This document shows positions 1 through 8,985 of a DNA stretch of 64,000 nucleotides, piece by piece. The notes beneath the pieces are model-generated. The model was not told the origin of the DNA. It worked only from the letters and a program-made list of their open reading frames with translations, and ran no database searches. Position 1 is the first letter of the stretch. Every line of letters starts with the position of its first letter. This stretch comes from Saprospiraceae bacterium (GTDB lineage Bacteria > Bacteroidota > Bacteroidia > Chitinophagales > Saprospiraceae), in NCBI GenBank assembly GCA_020631235.1, contig JAHDHQ010000003.1:172450-236449 (forward strand), read 5' to 3'. A program made the translations under genes and the position numbers.

Positions 1-672
1 ACTGTGCTGCAATTCGAAGGTGATAAAAATTATAGTTATCGTATTCTGAGGTCTTTGAAAAACCGGTTTGGCTCGACGGATGAGTTGGGTATTTACGAAA
101 TGTATAATGGTGGTTTAAAAATGGTTTCTAACCCTTCAGAATTGCTCTTATCGCAAAGTGATGAAGATTTAAGTGGTGCGGCTGTCGCATCTACCATTAA
201 TGGAGGAAGGCCTTTGTTATTAGAGACACAAGCCTTAGTCAGTAGGGCAGTGTATGGCACACCCCAACGATCTGCAACTGGTTTTGATCTTCGTCGTTTA
301 AGTATGCTATTAGCTGTATTAGAAAAAAGAGCTGGCTTACCTTTTGGCAATCAAGATGTTTTCTTAAATATTGCAGGTGGGATTAAAGTAGTGGATCCTT
401 CCTTAGATTTATCAGTAGCAGCAGCCTTAATATCTTCTCTAAACGACATTCATATTTCTTCTAAAAACTGTTTTGCAGCAGAATTAGGATTAACGGGCGA
501 AATAAGAGCCGTACATAGAATAGAGCAGCGAGTAGCTGAAGCAGATCGATTAGGCTTTGATAAAATTTATATATCTAAGTACAACGCTAAAGGCATAGAT
601 CAATCAAAATTCCATGTCGAAATAGTAGCTTTGAGTAAAATTGAAGATCTAATCCATCATGTTTTCACCTAG
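1..672 (+). CDS. radA: DNA repair protein RadA/Sms, C-terminal part (cut by window start)
   Basis: RadA is a RecA-like, Lon-related branch-migration helicase acting in recombinational repair. The reading frame is open from base 1, so only the last ~223 residues are present. The zinc finger and Walker A lie outside the window. The RadA signature KNRFGSTDE is visible near residue 20, and the rest is the Lon-protease-like C-terminal domain (GGIKVVDPSLDLSVAAAL, then AAELGLTGEIRAV). The apparent GTG at base 4 is an internal Val codon and not a start. The stop lies in CTAG and overlaps by 4 nt the stop of the convergent helicase gene, so both are probably read to the very end of each other. Confidence 0.95.
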   Translation, partial: TVLQFEGDKNYSYRILRSLKNRFGSTDELGIYEMYNGGLKMVSNPSELLLSQSDEDLSGAAVASTINGGRPLLLETQALVSRAVYGTPQRSATGFDLRRLSMLLAVLEKRAGLPFGNQDVFLNIAGGIKVVDPSLDLSVAAALISSLNDIHISSKNCFAAELGLTGEIRAVHRIEQRVAEADRLGFDKIYISKYNAKGIDQSKFHVEIVALSKIEDLIHHVFT

Positions 673-3600
673 GCTTTTTGGTTTTTTAAAAAGCTACACC
701 AGTGGCAAGTATCTTCATTACAACCATCTCTAAATTCATGATTCATAATTTTTTCGTAAGACTCAGCAATCTGTTTACTCACTAGAGCTTCTTCTTGTGG
801 AGTGATGACATATTTTGCTTTTTTGAATGAGCCATCTTTCTTTTGCTCGAGCATGTTTACTTCACCTGAAGTCATCTTATGTTGGAGTCTAGGATCATGA
901 TCGGTCAAGATTTTGTAGAAAACCATTTGTCTCCAGTAATCACCACCAATGACTTCTTCCTCTTCGTTTCCTTTTTTTAATTTTTTACCTAAAAAACCAC
1001 TATCTGCATTACCAGTTTTATAATCGATCACATAAATATAGTCTTTGTATTGATCGATACGATCGATCATTCCAGAAACTGGTACCCCTTGATAATTAGC
1101 AAGCGTTACTTTATGTTCAAACATCATCTGTCGAGGTAAATTCCAAGTTTCTTTGTACTCCTCATAATAATGGCTCAAGTTTCTTTTTCCGAAGGTCATT
1201 CTATTCTTATATTCTTTTTCGGTAAAGTGAGATTTATATTTAGCCATGGCCGCTTCGAATAGCTCAATAAGCAGATCTAATCCGACATTTTTATTTTCTT
1301 GATATTGTCTGAGGTAAAACTCTAAAGCTTGGTGAATAGCTAAACCAAAACCCATGCTTTCGCGTCTGGCTGAAGGCACACGCAATATGTTTTCGTAATA
1401 AAATCTAATCGGACAAGCCAAGTATTTATTTAGATCAGTTGGATTCATTTTAAAAGACTCTAAAGCCATATTTATGCGTGATGCATCTAGCCAATCTTTT
1501 TCTGGAATTTCTACGGATAATAACCGCTTTGATAAATAGGTAGCTGCTTCTGCTTCAGGTATATCCACCATTTGATGGTCGATCGTACCACTTTCTTTTA
1601 ATTCTACTAAAAATTTAGATGGTTCTAATTCTTTGGTAGCATCTTCAGATTTCTTTTTACTATAGGATAAGTATAAGTTTGATTTAGCTCTCGTCATACC
1701 TACATAAAACAACCTTCTTTCGTCATCTTCGAGATCTTCATTGGCTTCCATAATAGAATGAGGAATTTTAAAGCTTTTATTGTTAGCTCCTTTTGCCTCC
1801 CATTTATCTTTGGTGTTGCCGAGCATCCAGACTTTTTCGAATTCTAAGCCTTTGGAAGAATGGAGCGTGGTAAATAGAACTCCATTTTCATTTTGTATAA
1901 CTTGATTTAGAGGTAGTCCAATGTTGTTATCCATCATTTTGTGGATGTTATCCAGATGCTCGTGCAAAGCCATATTGGGGAATGCTGCTGTTTGCTCTTT
2001 AAAATGATCGAAAAAAGTTTGAATCAGCTGCAGATTGAAGTAATTGTCATTTGCTTGTAAGGCTTCTTTTAAGATGCCACTATCATTTAGTATGGTTTCT
2101 ATCAGCACCTGAATGGTTTGAGTATTATAAGTACTTACCCAATGATTTAGTTTTTCATAAAAGTGATTAACCTTTTCGGCTTGGTCTGGAACGATTTCTT
2201 CTACAATGGCTTGATTGCCGATTAGGCTAAACCAGCTGGTCTTTTGGTTGTTTTTAAGTGTTAATGCTAAGGCATGCATCGTATTAATCGATAGACCAAA
2301 AACTGGTAAATACATGACTGGATATAGATATTCGTCAATGGTGTTTCTTCCATGATAGATAGCATCTATTAAATGTAAGGTGTTAAGCAAAGATTTTACT
2401 ATACTTTGATCGAGTGCATTGACTCTTCGTTTTAACTTGATCGGTATATTTTCTTTGGTAAGTACATTAACTAAGTCTTCAATTTGGTTATGTTTTCGAT
2501 ACATGACAGCGCATTCGTTTAAGGCCACCCCGGACTGCTGCCAATTTTTTATAGCCGCTAAAATTGCCGCTTCTTCCTTATATACATTGTCAAATTCTAG
2601 TGCTTTAGCCTTTGGGCCATTGAGTACTTTTTGGTTGGATGCAATGAGGGTCTTGTCGAGACCATCGAAAGTCTTTACCAGGCGATCCACATTATGATCT
2701 ATGCAAGCCATAGAAGCATCTAAGATGTGTTGGCTTGAACGATAATTGTTCTTCAATACGATCATTTTGGGTTCATATTTATGGGTAAAATCCACTATGT
2801 TTTTCATGGAAGCTCCCTGAAAACGGAAAATGGATTGATCATCATCCCCGACAACAAATAAGTTGGGCTTTTCCCAATAATCTGCTAAGATCATCAGCAA
2901 TTCATTTTGGATACCATTGGTATCTTGATACTCATCTGCTAAAATATATTGGAATTGTTCTTGGTAATCTGATTTTAGATCCGGAAACTGCTTAAAAGCT
3001 TTGACTACCCATTGGATCATATCTTGATAGTCAAATCGTTCTCTTTTGTGCAGTTCTTTTTCGTAATTAGAAAATTCCTTGGCGGCCGCGATTAGTATAT
3101 CACAATAGTCATTATGTTTCTTAAAACCATGTAGTTTTTTATCACCTTTTTTATTTTCTTTATGATTTACCGAGTAAAAAAACTGTTTCTTATTTTCTTC
3201 GCGATAAGGTTCTTCTTCTCTAAATTTTTCGATTTGTTCGACAAACCAATCGACTGTCCATCCTTCTTTTTTCATGCTGGAGAATAGATTTTTCAATCTA
3301 TTATTGTCTGAATATATATTCCCTTTAAAGCGTTTAAGTTTATGATCATCATCAAAGGCATCGATAATGGCTTGGAACACATCTACACGTTCTAAGTCTG
3401 ACAAGATTTGCAGTGATCTATAATTCCCAAAATACTCTGCATTTTCTCCAATGATTTTATTGCAAAATGCATGATATGTATAAATAGGAATATCATAGGC
3501 TTCAGGTCCTACAAATTGTATCAGTCTTTGCCTCATTGCTACTGTGCCAGCTTCCGTATAAGTGAGGCATAAAATGTTATGTCTGGAGACTTCTTGAGTT

Positions 3601-3761
3601 AGTAAAATATTGCAAACTCTTAAAGCTAAAATTTGGGTTTTCCCTGTTCCTGGACCGGCTACAACGGTCACTGGTCCTTCCAGTGCATTGACTGCTTCCT
3701 TTTGGGCCTCATTGAGCTGATTATAGGCTGTAAGGTATTGTTGATTATTGATGGATGCCAT
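669..3761 (-). CDS. UvrD/Rep-type ATP-dependent helicase fused to a PD-(D/E)XK Fe-S nuclease
   Basis: A superfamily 1 helicase of 1030 aa, likely in DNA repair or end processing. Walker A GPGTGKT is at residues 36-42, followed by the DEYQDTN Walker B/motif II, GDDDQSIFRFQGA motif III, TLHSSKGLEFEKVW and RRLFYVGMTRAKSNL (motifs V/VI). The C-terminal ~250 residues form a RecB/AddB-like nuclease: CPIRFYYENIL, then YIYVIDYKTGNAD carrying the D...DYK catalytic residues. Three terminal cysteines (C1014, C1019, C1022) with the Cys of LACPIRF form the 4Fe-4S staple known in AddB-type nucleases. It starts 3 nt after the beta-helix gene ends, so it is probably the last gene of a four-gene leftward operon. 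It could be a stand-alone AddAB analogue; its partner is unknown. Confidence 0.9.
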   Translation of the reverse strand: MASINNQQYLTAYNQLNEAQKEAVNALEGPVTVVAGPGTGKTQILALRVCNILLTQEVSRHNILCLTYTEAGTVAMRQRLIQFVGPEAYDIPIYTYHAFCNKIIGENAEYFGNYRSLQILSDLERVDVFQAIIDAFDDDHKLKRFKGNIYSDNNRLKNLFSSMKKEGWTVDWFVEQIEKFREEEPYREENKKQFFYSVNHKENKKGDKKLHGFKKHNDYCDILIAAAKEFSNYEKELHKRERFDYQDMIQWVVKAFKQFPDLKSDYQEQFQYILADEYQDTNGIQNELLMILADYWEKPNLFVVGDDDQSIFRFQGASMKNIVDFTHKYEPKMIVLKNNYRSSQHILDASMACIDHNVDRLVKTFDGLDKTLIASNQKVLNGPKAKALEFDNVYKEEAAILAAIKNWQQSGVALNECAVMYRKHNQIEDLVNVLTKENIPIKLKRRVNALDQSIVKSLLNTLHLIDAIYHGRNTIDEYLYPVMYLPVFGLSINTMHALALTLKNNQKTSWFSLIGNQAIVEEIVPDQAEKVNHFYEKLNHWVSTYNTQTIQVLIETILNDSGILKEALQANDNYFNLQLIQTFFDHFKEQTAAFPNMALHEHLDNIHKMMDNNIGLPLNQVIQNENGVLFTTLHSSKGLEFEKVWMLGNTKDKWEAKGANNKSFKIPHSIMEANEDLEDDERRLFYVGMTRAKSNLYLSYSKKKSEDATKELEPSKFLVELKESGTIDHQMVDIPEAEAATYLSKRLLSVEIPEKDWLDASRINMALESFKMNPTDLNKYLACPIRFYYENILRVPSARRESMGFGLAIHQALEFYLRQYQENKNVGLDLLIELFEAAMAKYKSHFTEKEYKNRMTFGKRNLSHYYEEYKETWNLPRQMMFEHKVTLANYQGVPVSGMIDRIDQYKDYIYVIDYKTGNADSGFLGKKLKKGNEEEEVIGGDYWRQMVFYKILTDHDPRLQHKMTSGEVNMLEQKKDGSFKKAKYVITPQEEALVSKQIAESYEKIMNHEFRDGCNEDTCHWCSFLKNQKA

Positions 3762-3764
3762 AGA

Positions 3765-5420
3765 TTATTGTTCGTTTGTTTGTTGTTCTAATGCTTCTAT
3801 ATATTTTTCTAACATCACGATTCTTTCTTCTAGATTTTCGTGTCTTTTTTGCTGATTTTGTTCAATGTCGTTTATATTATTTTCTAATGCTGTTATGCCT
3901 AAATTTTCTTTGAGTTTTGTAGTTTTTATGCGGCCTACTTTTTGGTTATTTGTGATTAGCAACTGACCATTATTGTATTCTGGAAGTTGCTTTATACTTA
4001 ATTGTTTTTTTACAATAGTATTTCCTAATTCGTCGATCCATAACTTTTTGGAAAACTCCTGATCACCATCTAAAGTGGCGAAATGAAGGCTATTTCCTTG
4101 CGCGTTTTTTGAGGCATTGATTTTAGCAATGTGTTTGCTAGCTTTTATGGGTTTTGCTTTATCGATATTATCATATAAATGCAATTGATTGGTTTTGCTG
4201 ATGCTTGTATTTTGTTGGTGCTGACTTGATGTACCATTACAAATCCAACTTGTGTTTTTTCCATAGTCTTCCACAAATTCTACGAAAATGCGGGGATTAT
4301 TTATGTAGGTATATCGAGCGTTTTTGCTCACAGTCATAATATGTTTACCTACACTTTTATTTTTCTTGTGCCAGTCATAGACATGACAATAAAGAAATGA
4401 GTTTCCTTTACCAAAAATGTTATTTATGGCTACTTCTGAGTATGTTTTAGTTTGGAGAATTATATCTCTAAACATATTATGATTAATGCTGTATAATGTA
4501 AGCTCTTTTGATTTATTAAAGTCGATTCCTATTTTATATCCTTCGAAATAAAGATCTGTAAAACGATTATTGTTAATCCATGATTCTTCAGCATTGCTTT
4601 CCTGTTCTGGGCTTCCCAGAGAGATATAAATGCCTTTTTCTACTGGCGGGAATCGGCAATTGGTAAAACTGTTATTTAAGACTGACGCTTTAGGTTTGCC
4701 TGTGGATATTTGGATGCCTATACCTGAGGTCATCTCATCATTAAAAGCACCGATCTTTAACAAGTTTATATTATTAAAATCATTGTTTTTGATTTTACCT
4801 TTAGACATTAGGCTAATGAGTCCGATGTAGTTTGCCTTAGCAAAACTAAGTTCTATATCTGTTATGTGATTATCCCTGATAAATGCGTTTTTATGACTAC
4901 TCAGTTGGATTAACTTTATTTGATCCACACTATTTACATAATCTATATTCAGATTGGAGATGCGGTTGTTTTGAAGATAGGTTTCATTGCCATTTCCAGA
5001 TTTTAGTGAGAAAAGATATTGGTTAAATCTTGGGTTGTCGATGGTAATCTTTAGATGTTGAATGCTTATATCTTCAGCTTTCGTTTGGTCATTAGCAAGC
5101 ATTTCGAAAGCTATTATATTTTCTTTAAGTAGCAGGTTGGTTTCTGATCCTTGACCGATGATAGATTGTTTAGAGTTTAAACGGATGGTATTATCTAAGT
5201 GATAAGTGCCATCTAGAATATTAATAATGCCTCCTTCCGCAATGTTTTTTAATGCATTTTCTAACGTAGCAGTAAAGTTATGGGCTTGACAAGTGATAAT
5301 ATTACCACTATTAGCGTATCTCGTTTCAAGACCTATGGTTATAATAGACGATTGTGCTTGCATGCTTATAGATATAAAGAATATGGACAACAATAGACCA
5401 ATCAATTGAATGAATCTCAT
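3765..5420 (-). CDS. Secreted right-handed beta-helix (pectate-lyase-fold-like) protein
   Basis: 551 aa. An N-terminal signal peptide (hydrophobic segment 5-20, ending MQAQ) is followed by many short NNxIxNLNI / NNxFTNCxF turns from about residue 50 to 370, the pattern of parallel beta-helix rungs. A segment around GDQEFSKKLWIDELGN leads to a charged, heptad-like C-terminal coil (about 510-551, LENNINDIEQNQQ...LEKYIEALEQQ). No catalytic motif is recognised. The N-terminal GGIINILDGTYHLDNTIRL resembles the opening of pectate-lyase/tailspike-like domains. There is no T9SS sorting signal, so the protein is probably periplasmic or exported otherwise. It lies between a permease and the helicase in a tight leftward run; the functional link is unclear. 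Confidence 0.7.
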   Translation of the reverse strand: MRFIQLIGLLLSIFFISISMQAQSSIITIGLETRYANSGNIITCQAHNFTATLENALKNIAEGGIINILDGTYHLDNTIRLNSKQSIIGQGSETNLLLKENIIAFEMLANDQTKAEDISIQHLKITIDNPRFNQYLFSLKSGNGNETYLQNNRISNLNIDYVNSVDQIKLIQLSSHKNAFIRDNHITDIELSFAKANYIGLISLMSKGKIKNNDFNNINLLKIGAFNDEMTSGIGIQISTGKPKASVLNNSFTNCRFPPVEKGIYISLGSPEQESNAEESWINNNRFTDLYFEGYKIGIDFNKSKELTLYSINHNMFRDIILQTKTYSEVAINNIFGKGNSFLYCHVYDWHKKNKSVGKHIMTVSKNARYTYINNPRIFVEFVEDYGKNTSWICNGTSSQHQQNTSISKTNQLHLYDNIDKAKPIKASKHIAKINASKNAQGNSLHFATLDGDQEFSKKLWIDELGNTIVKKQLSIKQLPEYNNGQLLITNNQKVGRIKTTKLKENLGITALENNINDIEQNQQKRHENLEERIVMLEKYIEALEQQTNEQ

Positions 5421-5453
5421 AGTAAGGCATTAAAGGATTTAACAAAAAATCAG

Positions 5454-6215
5454 TTAGAAAAAGAAGGCTCTTATTAGGGCTAAGACAATTACAAAGATAA
5501 GCATTCTGTACGCCCAAACATTGGCATTTTGAGACTTCGAAGCAAAGCGAGCTCCGAAATATCCTCCACTGGCTTGTCCGGCTGCCATCAATACACCAGC
5601 TTTCCAATCAATCAGCCCTTGGCTAGCAAAAATGAGCAAAACAATTAGTGTATATACTCCAATAGAAAAAGTTTTAAATGCATTTGATTTTATTAAGTCA
5701 AATTGGGTCAAAGACACTGTGAGAATTAATATAAATACACCGATACCCATCTGAATGAAACCTCCATATATACCTGCTATAAAAAACAAAACCAGTATCA
5801 ACCATTTAGGTAGTGAAAGCAATGCTTTTTCCGACTTTATCAGCCTTGACGGTTTAATCAATACGACCGCTAGGCAAAGGATTAGTAGATATTTAAATAC
5901 ACCCTTAAACTGCTCGCTGGAAATATTTAATGCAATAAAGACACCAAGCAATGCTCCTAAGATAAGGGCCGAAAAGATCAATAAACTATTGTTTATGTTT
6001 AAGACTTTGTTCCTATAAAAAACATAGCTTGATGATAGATTCATCGCAAAAACATTGACACGATTGGTAGCATTAGCAATGTTGCCTGGTAAGCCTATTA
6101 GTTCTATGTATAGACTTAAAGTAATGATGGAACCAAAGCCGGCTAATACATTAATGATACCAGCTATAAATCCACCAAAAAGAATAATAATATAATCGAT
6201 TAATGCTAATCCCAT
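5454..6215 (-). CDS. TauE/SafE (TSUP) family membrane permease
   Basis: About 253 aa and almost entirely hydrophobic, with seven to eight predicted membrane segments. The N-terminal half carries GGFIAGIINVLAGFGSIITL, the glycine-rich signature of sulfite/anion exporters of the TSUP family. A second, similar half follows (FIAGIYGGFIQMGIGVFIL), reflecting the family's internal repeat. I chose the ATG 2 nt after the stop of the epimerase gene; a TTG start 21 nt upstream (to 6236) would overlap that gene. Substrates of this family are sulfonates, sulfite or organic anions; the one here cannot be told from sequence. Confidence 0.85.
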   Translation of the reverse strand: MGLALIDYIIILFGGFIAGIINVLAGFGSIITLSLYIELIGLPGNIANATNRVNVFAMNLSSSYVFYRNKVLNINNSLLIFSALILGALLGVFIALNISSEQFKGVFKYLLILCLAVVLIKPSRLIKSEKALLSLPKWLILVLFFIAGIYGGFIQMGIGVFILILTVSLTQFDLIKSNAFKTFSIGVYTLIVLLIFASQGLIDWKAGVLMAAGQASGGYFGARFASKSQNANVWAYRMLIFVIVLALIRAFFF

Positions 6216-6217
6216 GA

Positions 6218-6619
6218 TTATGATCTGTCTTGACAAAGTTCGATCAAGACACCGTTAGAAGATTTAGGATGTAGAAAACAGATTAATTTATTATCTGCTC
6301 CAATAATAGGCTCTTTATTTAATAAGGTAAAACCTTCCGTTTGTAAACGTTTCATTTCATGTTTTATATCAACAACTGCAAAAGCAATGTGATGTATGCC
6401 TTCCCCTTTCTTTTCGACAAATTTACTAATTATACTTTCCTGATTAGTTCCTTGCAACAATTCAATTTTGTTTGGGCCATTTTTAAAGAATGAAGTATTT
6501 ACCGATTGGCTCTCAACAAATTCACGTTTATAAGGACCATTGCCAAAGAGTAATGAAAAAAGTGCTTCACTTTTCTCTAAATCTTTAACCGCTATGCCTA
6601 TATGCTCTATTTTTTGCAT
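6218..6619 (-). CDS. mce: Methylmalonyl-CoA epimerase (VOC fold)
   Basis: Interconverts (2R)- and (2S)-methylmalonyl-CoA in propionate/succinate metabolism. The protein is about 133 aa, the usual size. It has two betaalphabetabetabeta modules: IEHIGIAVKDLE at the N terminus and GIHHIAFAVVDI in the middle, supplying metal-binding His residues, and a terminal GVLIELCQ with the conserved Glu. The ATG at 6619 gives the canonical start MQKIEHIG; the longer TTG reading adds three residues. It is the first gene of the leftward run towards the helicase. It is divergent from the rprX-like gene across 161 bp that hold a 16-bp palindrome. Confidence 0.9.
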   Translation of the reverse strand: MQKIEHIGIAVKDLEKSEALFSLLFGNGPYKREFVESQSVNTSFFKNGPNKIELLQGTNQESIISKFVEKKGEGIHHIAFAVVDIKHEMKRLQTEGFTLLNKEPIIGADNKLICFLHPKSSNGVLIELCQDRS

Positions 6620-6690
6620 GAAGCACAATATCTTAATTAAATGATAAACATCTTTAGATTTAAACTATTATTTCATTAATATAGTACTAA

Positions 6691-6706
6691 TATAATGCGC
6701 ATTATA
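6691..6706. promoter_or_regulatory. Perfect 16-bp palindrome in divergent promoter region
   Basis: TATAATGCGCATTATA reads identically on both strands. It sits in the 161-bp gap between divergent mce and rprX-like genes, about 70 bp from each start. It could be an operator for a dimeric regulator; no binding protein is identifiable from sequence alone. Confidence 0.4.
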
Positions 6707-6780
6707 CGTTCTTAGACGTAGTATAAGAGTACAAAAGTAGACCAATTAAAGAGAGTGGTCAGATATAATAAGAATATAAG

Positions 6781-8211
6781 ATGAATAAACGCGGAATTTG
6801 GGTCATTATCATTTTAATGAGTACGGCGATGATAGGTTTGTCTGTATTGCAATTTATCTGGATTAACCGCCAAATTAAGTTGGGCGAACAACAATTTAAA
6901 GACAAAGTATTTACCACTTTGGGAGAAGTTAAACAGAAACTAGAGGAAGATGCCATCCAAAATTTAAGCATTATTGGGAAAAAGAAAGGCGCCCTCTTTG
7001 CTAATGAAAGCGACAAGATTGTTTCTCAAATTATGAAGAAAAAGTCGGGAGGTGTTTTCAAACCTCTGGAGCTCAGTGAATTAAAAAAAATACCTTATTT
7101 GATTAACCCAGAAACTAAACTGGAAGAAATCAACAATGAAAACTTAGATGAATATCTGAAAAAAGGATTAGAAGCAAAAGGGGTCCAGTTGAATGTGGAA
7201 TACGGTGTCTTTTCTAAATCTTCAGAAAGTTTTATTTCGGTTAATGGACATTATGTAGTGGATATAGAAGGAGGATCTAGCGAAATTGGCAAAAAAGAAA
7301 CGCGTGGGTTAAAAAACACGCAGTTTAGCATAGATTTATTTGACGAAGGTGAATCCAGCCCAGGCTCATTAAAATTGTTTTTTCCTGGCTACAATTCGTT
7401 TCTTTTATCTTCTGTTTGGATTTTATTATTGTGTTCATTATTGTTTACGGGCTTGGTGATGTTTTGTTTTGGTTACGTCATTTATGTAGTGTTTAGGCAG
7501 AAGCAGGTTTCCGAAATGAAGACCGACTTTATCAATAATATGACCCACGAATTTAAAACGCCGATTGCCACTATTTCCTTGGCTTCTGATTCGATATTGA
7601 GCCCAAGTATTATAGAAAATAAAGATAAAATCACTCGATTTGCTAACATTATTAAGCAGGAAAACAGAAGGATGTTGGCCCAAGTAGAAAAGGTATTGCA
7701 GATGGCTCGCATCGACAAAAAAGAGTTTGAACTCAATATTTCAGATGTCCATATGCATACAATAATATCCACGGCTGTAGAGAATAGTAATTTAAAAGTT
7801 TCTTCTAGAGGAGGCAGCATTGTTTCGAAGTTAAATGCAAGTAATGATCTAGTACAAGGAGACAGTAATCATATAGCTAATATGATGAATAATCTTTTAG
7901 ATAATGCGGAAAAATACTCTCCAGAGTCACCAAAAATTATAGTTGAAACCAAAAATATTAAACAAGGATTTTTAGTAGAAATTACGGATCATGGAGTGGG
8001 TATGAGTAAAGAAGCGCAGAAACAAATCTTCGAAAAATTTTATCGAGTACACACGGGAAATAGACATGATGTCAAAGGTTTTGGCCTTGGTTTAAGTTAT
8101 GTAAAAGCACTAATTTCTGCGCATAAGGGAACGATTACTGTAAACTCTGAGTTAGGGAAGGGAAGTACATTTAAATTAATTTTTCCGCACTCATGGAGTG
8201 ACAAATCATAG
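6781..8211 (+). CDS. rprX: Sensor histidine kinase, RprX-like
   Basis: 476 aa. TM1 at about 5-28, a ~180-residue periplasmic sensor region, TM2 at about 205-235 (WILLLCSLLFTGLVMFCFGY), then HisKA with the phospho-acceptor His256 in MTHEFKTPIA. The HATPase domain has the N-box NLLDNAEKYSP, G1 ITDHGVGMS and G2 GFGLGLSYVKA. It is followed 44 nt later by its response regulator. The partner and domain order match the RprX/RprY system of Bacteroides. The sensor domain matches no ligand-binding fold I recognise, so the signal is unknown. Confidence 0.88.
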   Translation: MNKRGIWVIIILMSTAMIGLSVLQFIWINRQIKLGEQQFKDKVFTTLGEVKQKLEEDAIQNLSIIGKKKGALFANESDKIVSQIMKKKSGGVFKPLELSELKKIPYLINPETKLEEINNENLDEYLKKGLEAKGVQLNVEYGVFSKSSESFISVNGHYVVDIEGGSSEIGKKETRGLKNTQFSIDLFDEGESSPGSLKLFFPGYNSFLLSSVWILLLCSLLFTGLVMFCFGYVIYVVFRQKQVSEMKTDFINNMTHEFKTPIATISLASDSILSPSIIENKDKITRFANIIKQENRRMLAQVEKVLQMARIDKKEFELNISDVHMHTIISTAVENSNLKVSSRGGSIVSKLNASNDLVQGDSNHIANMMNNLLDNAEKYSPESPKIIVETKNIKQGFLVEITDHGVGMSKEAQKQIFEKFYRVHTGNRHDVKGFGLGLSYVKALISAHKGTITVNSELGKGSTFKLIFPHSWSDKS

Positions 8212-8255
8212 AATTTAACATCTAAATAGTAGGAACAATCAAAAAAGAGTCTCAT

Positions 8256-8975
8256 ATGAATCAAAGAATATTACTTGTTGAAGATGACAGAAATTTTGGA
8301 GATGTATTAAAATCATACCTTGAAATGCACGACTATGAAGTTAATCTTGCGACGGATGGTGAACTTGGATGGAATGCATTTAATAGTGGGGAATATGATC
8401 TTTGCATTTTTGATGTGATGATGCCTAAGAAAGATGGCTTTACTCTAGCCAAAGAAGTTAGAGAAAAAAATCAAGATATACCTATTATTTTCCTAACCGC
8501 AAAAACCTTAAAGGAAGATGTGGTGGAAGGATTTAAAATAGGTGCAGATGATTACATCACTAAACCTTTTAACTCTGAAGAGCTTTTGTATCGCGTGCAA
8601 GCTATCTTAAAGCGTTCTGGAAAGAAGGCGGATTTAGACGAAGATATAAAGGTGTTTAATTTAGGAAAATTCAATTTCAACTACCCTTTAAGACAATTAA
8701 CTTTTGATAGTGATGCTAGTAGCATGGAGAAACTATCACCAAAAGAAGCTCATTTGTTGAGGTTGTTTTGTTTGTATAAAAATGATGTGTTACCTCGCTC
8801 TATAGCGCTGACTAAGATATGGGGAGAAGATAATTATTTCACAGCGAGAAGCATGGACGTTTTTGTTACAAAGCTCAGAAAGTACATCAAGAGGGACGAA
8901 AACCTTGAGATTGTAAATATTCATGGAAACGGTTTCAGATTGATAGACAGATCTGAAATGGTAGAAATGAAATAA
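8256..8975 (+). CDS. rprY: OmpR-family response regulator, RprY-like
   Basis: 239 aa. The receiver domain (1-120) has the acidic pair D10/D11, phospho-acceptor D53 in CIFDVMMPKKDGFTLA, and Lys in DDYITKPF. A winged-helix DNA-binding domain follows (about 135-232, KLSPKEAHLLRLFC...VFVTKLRKYIKRD...IHGNGFRL). The stretch IPIIFLTAKTLKED...EGFKIGADDYITKPF is highly characteristic of Bacteroidota RprY. It lies 44 nt downstream of the kinase and is almost certainly co-transcribed. It converges on the HAD gene with an 10-nt gap. Confidence 0.92.
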   Translation: MNQRILLVEDDRNFGDVLKSYLEMHDYEVNLATDGELGWNAFNSGEYDLCIFDVMMPKKDGFTLAKEVREKNQDIPIIFLTAKTLKEDVVEGFKIGADDYITKPFNSEELLYRVQAILKRSGKKADLDEDIKVFNLGKFNFNYPLRQLTFDSDASSMEKLSPKEAHLLRLFCLYKNDVLPRSIALTKIWGEDNYFTARSMDVFVTKLRKYIKRDENLEIVNIHGNGFRLIDRSEMVEMK

Positions 8976-8985
8976 GATTCAATAT

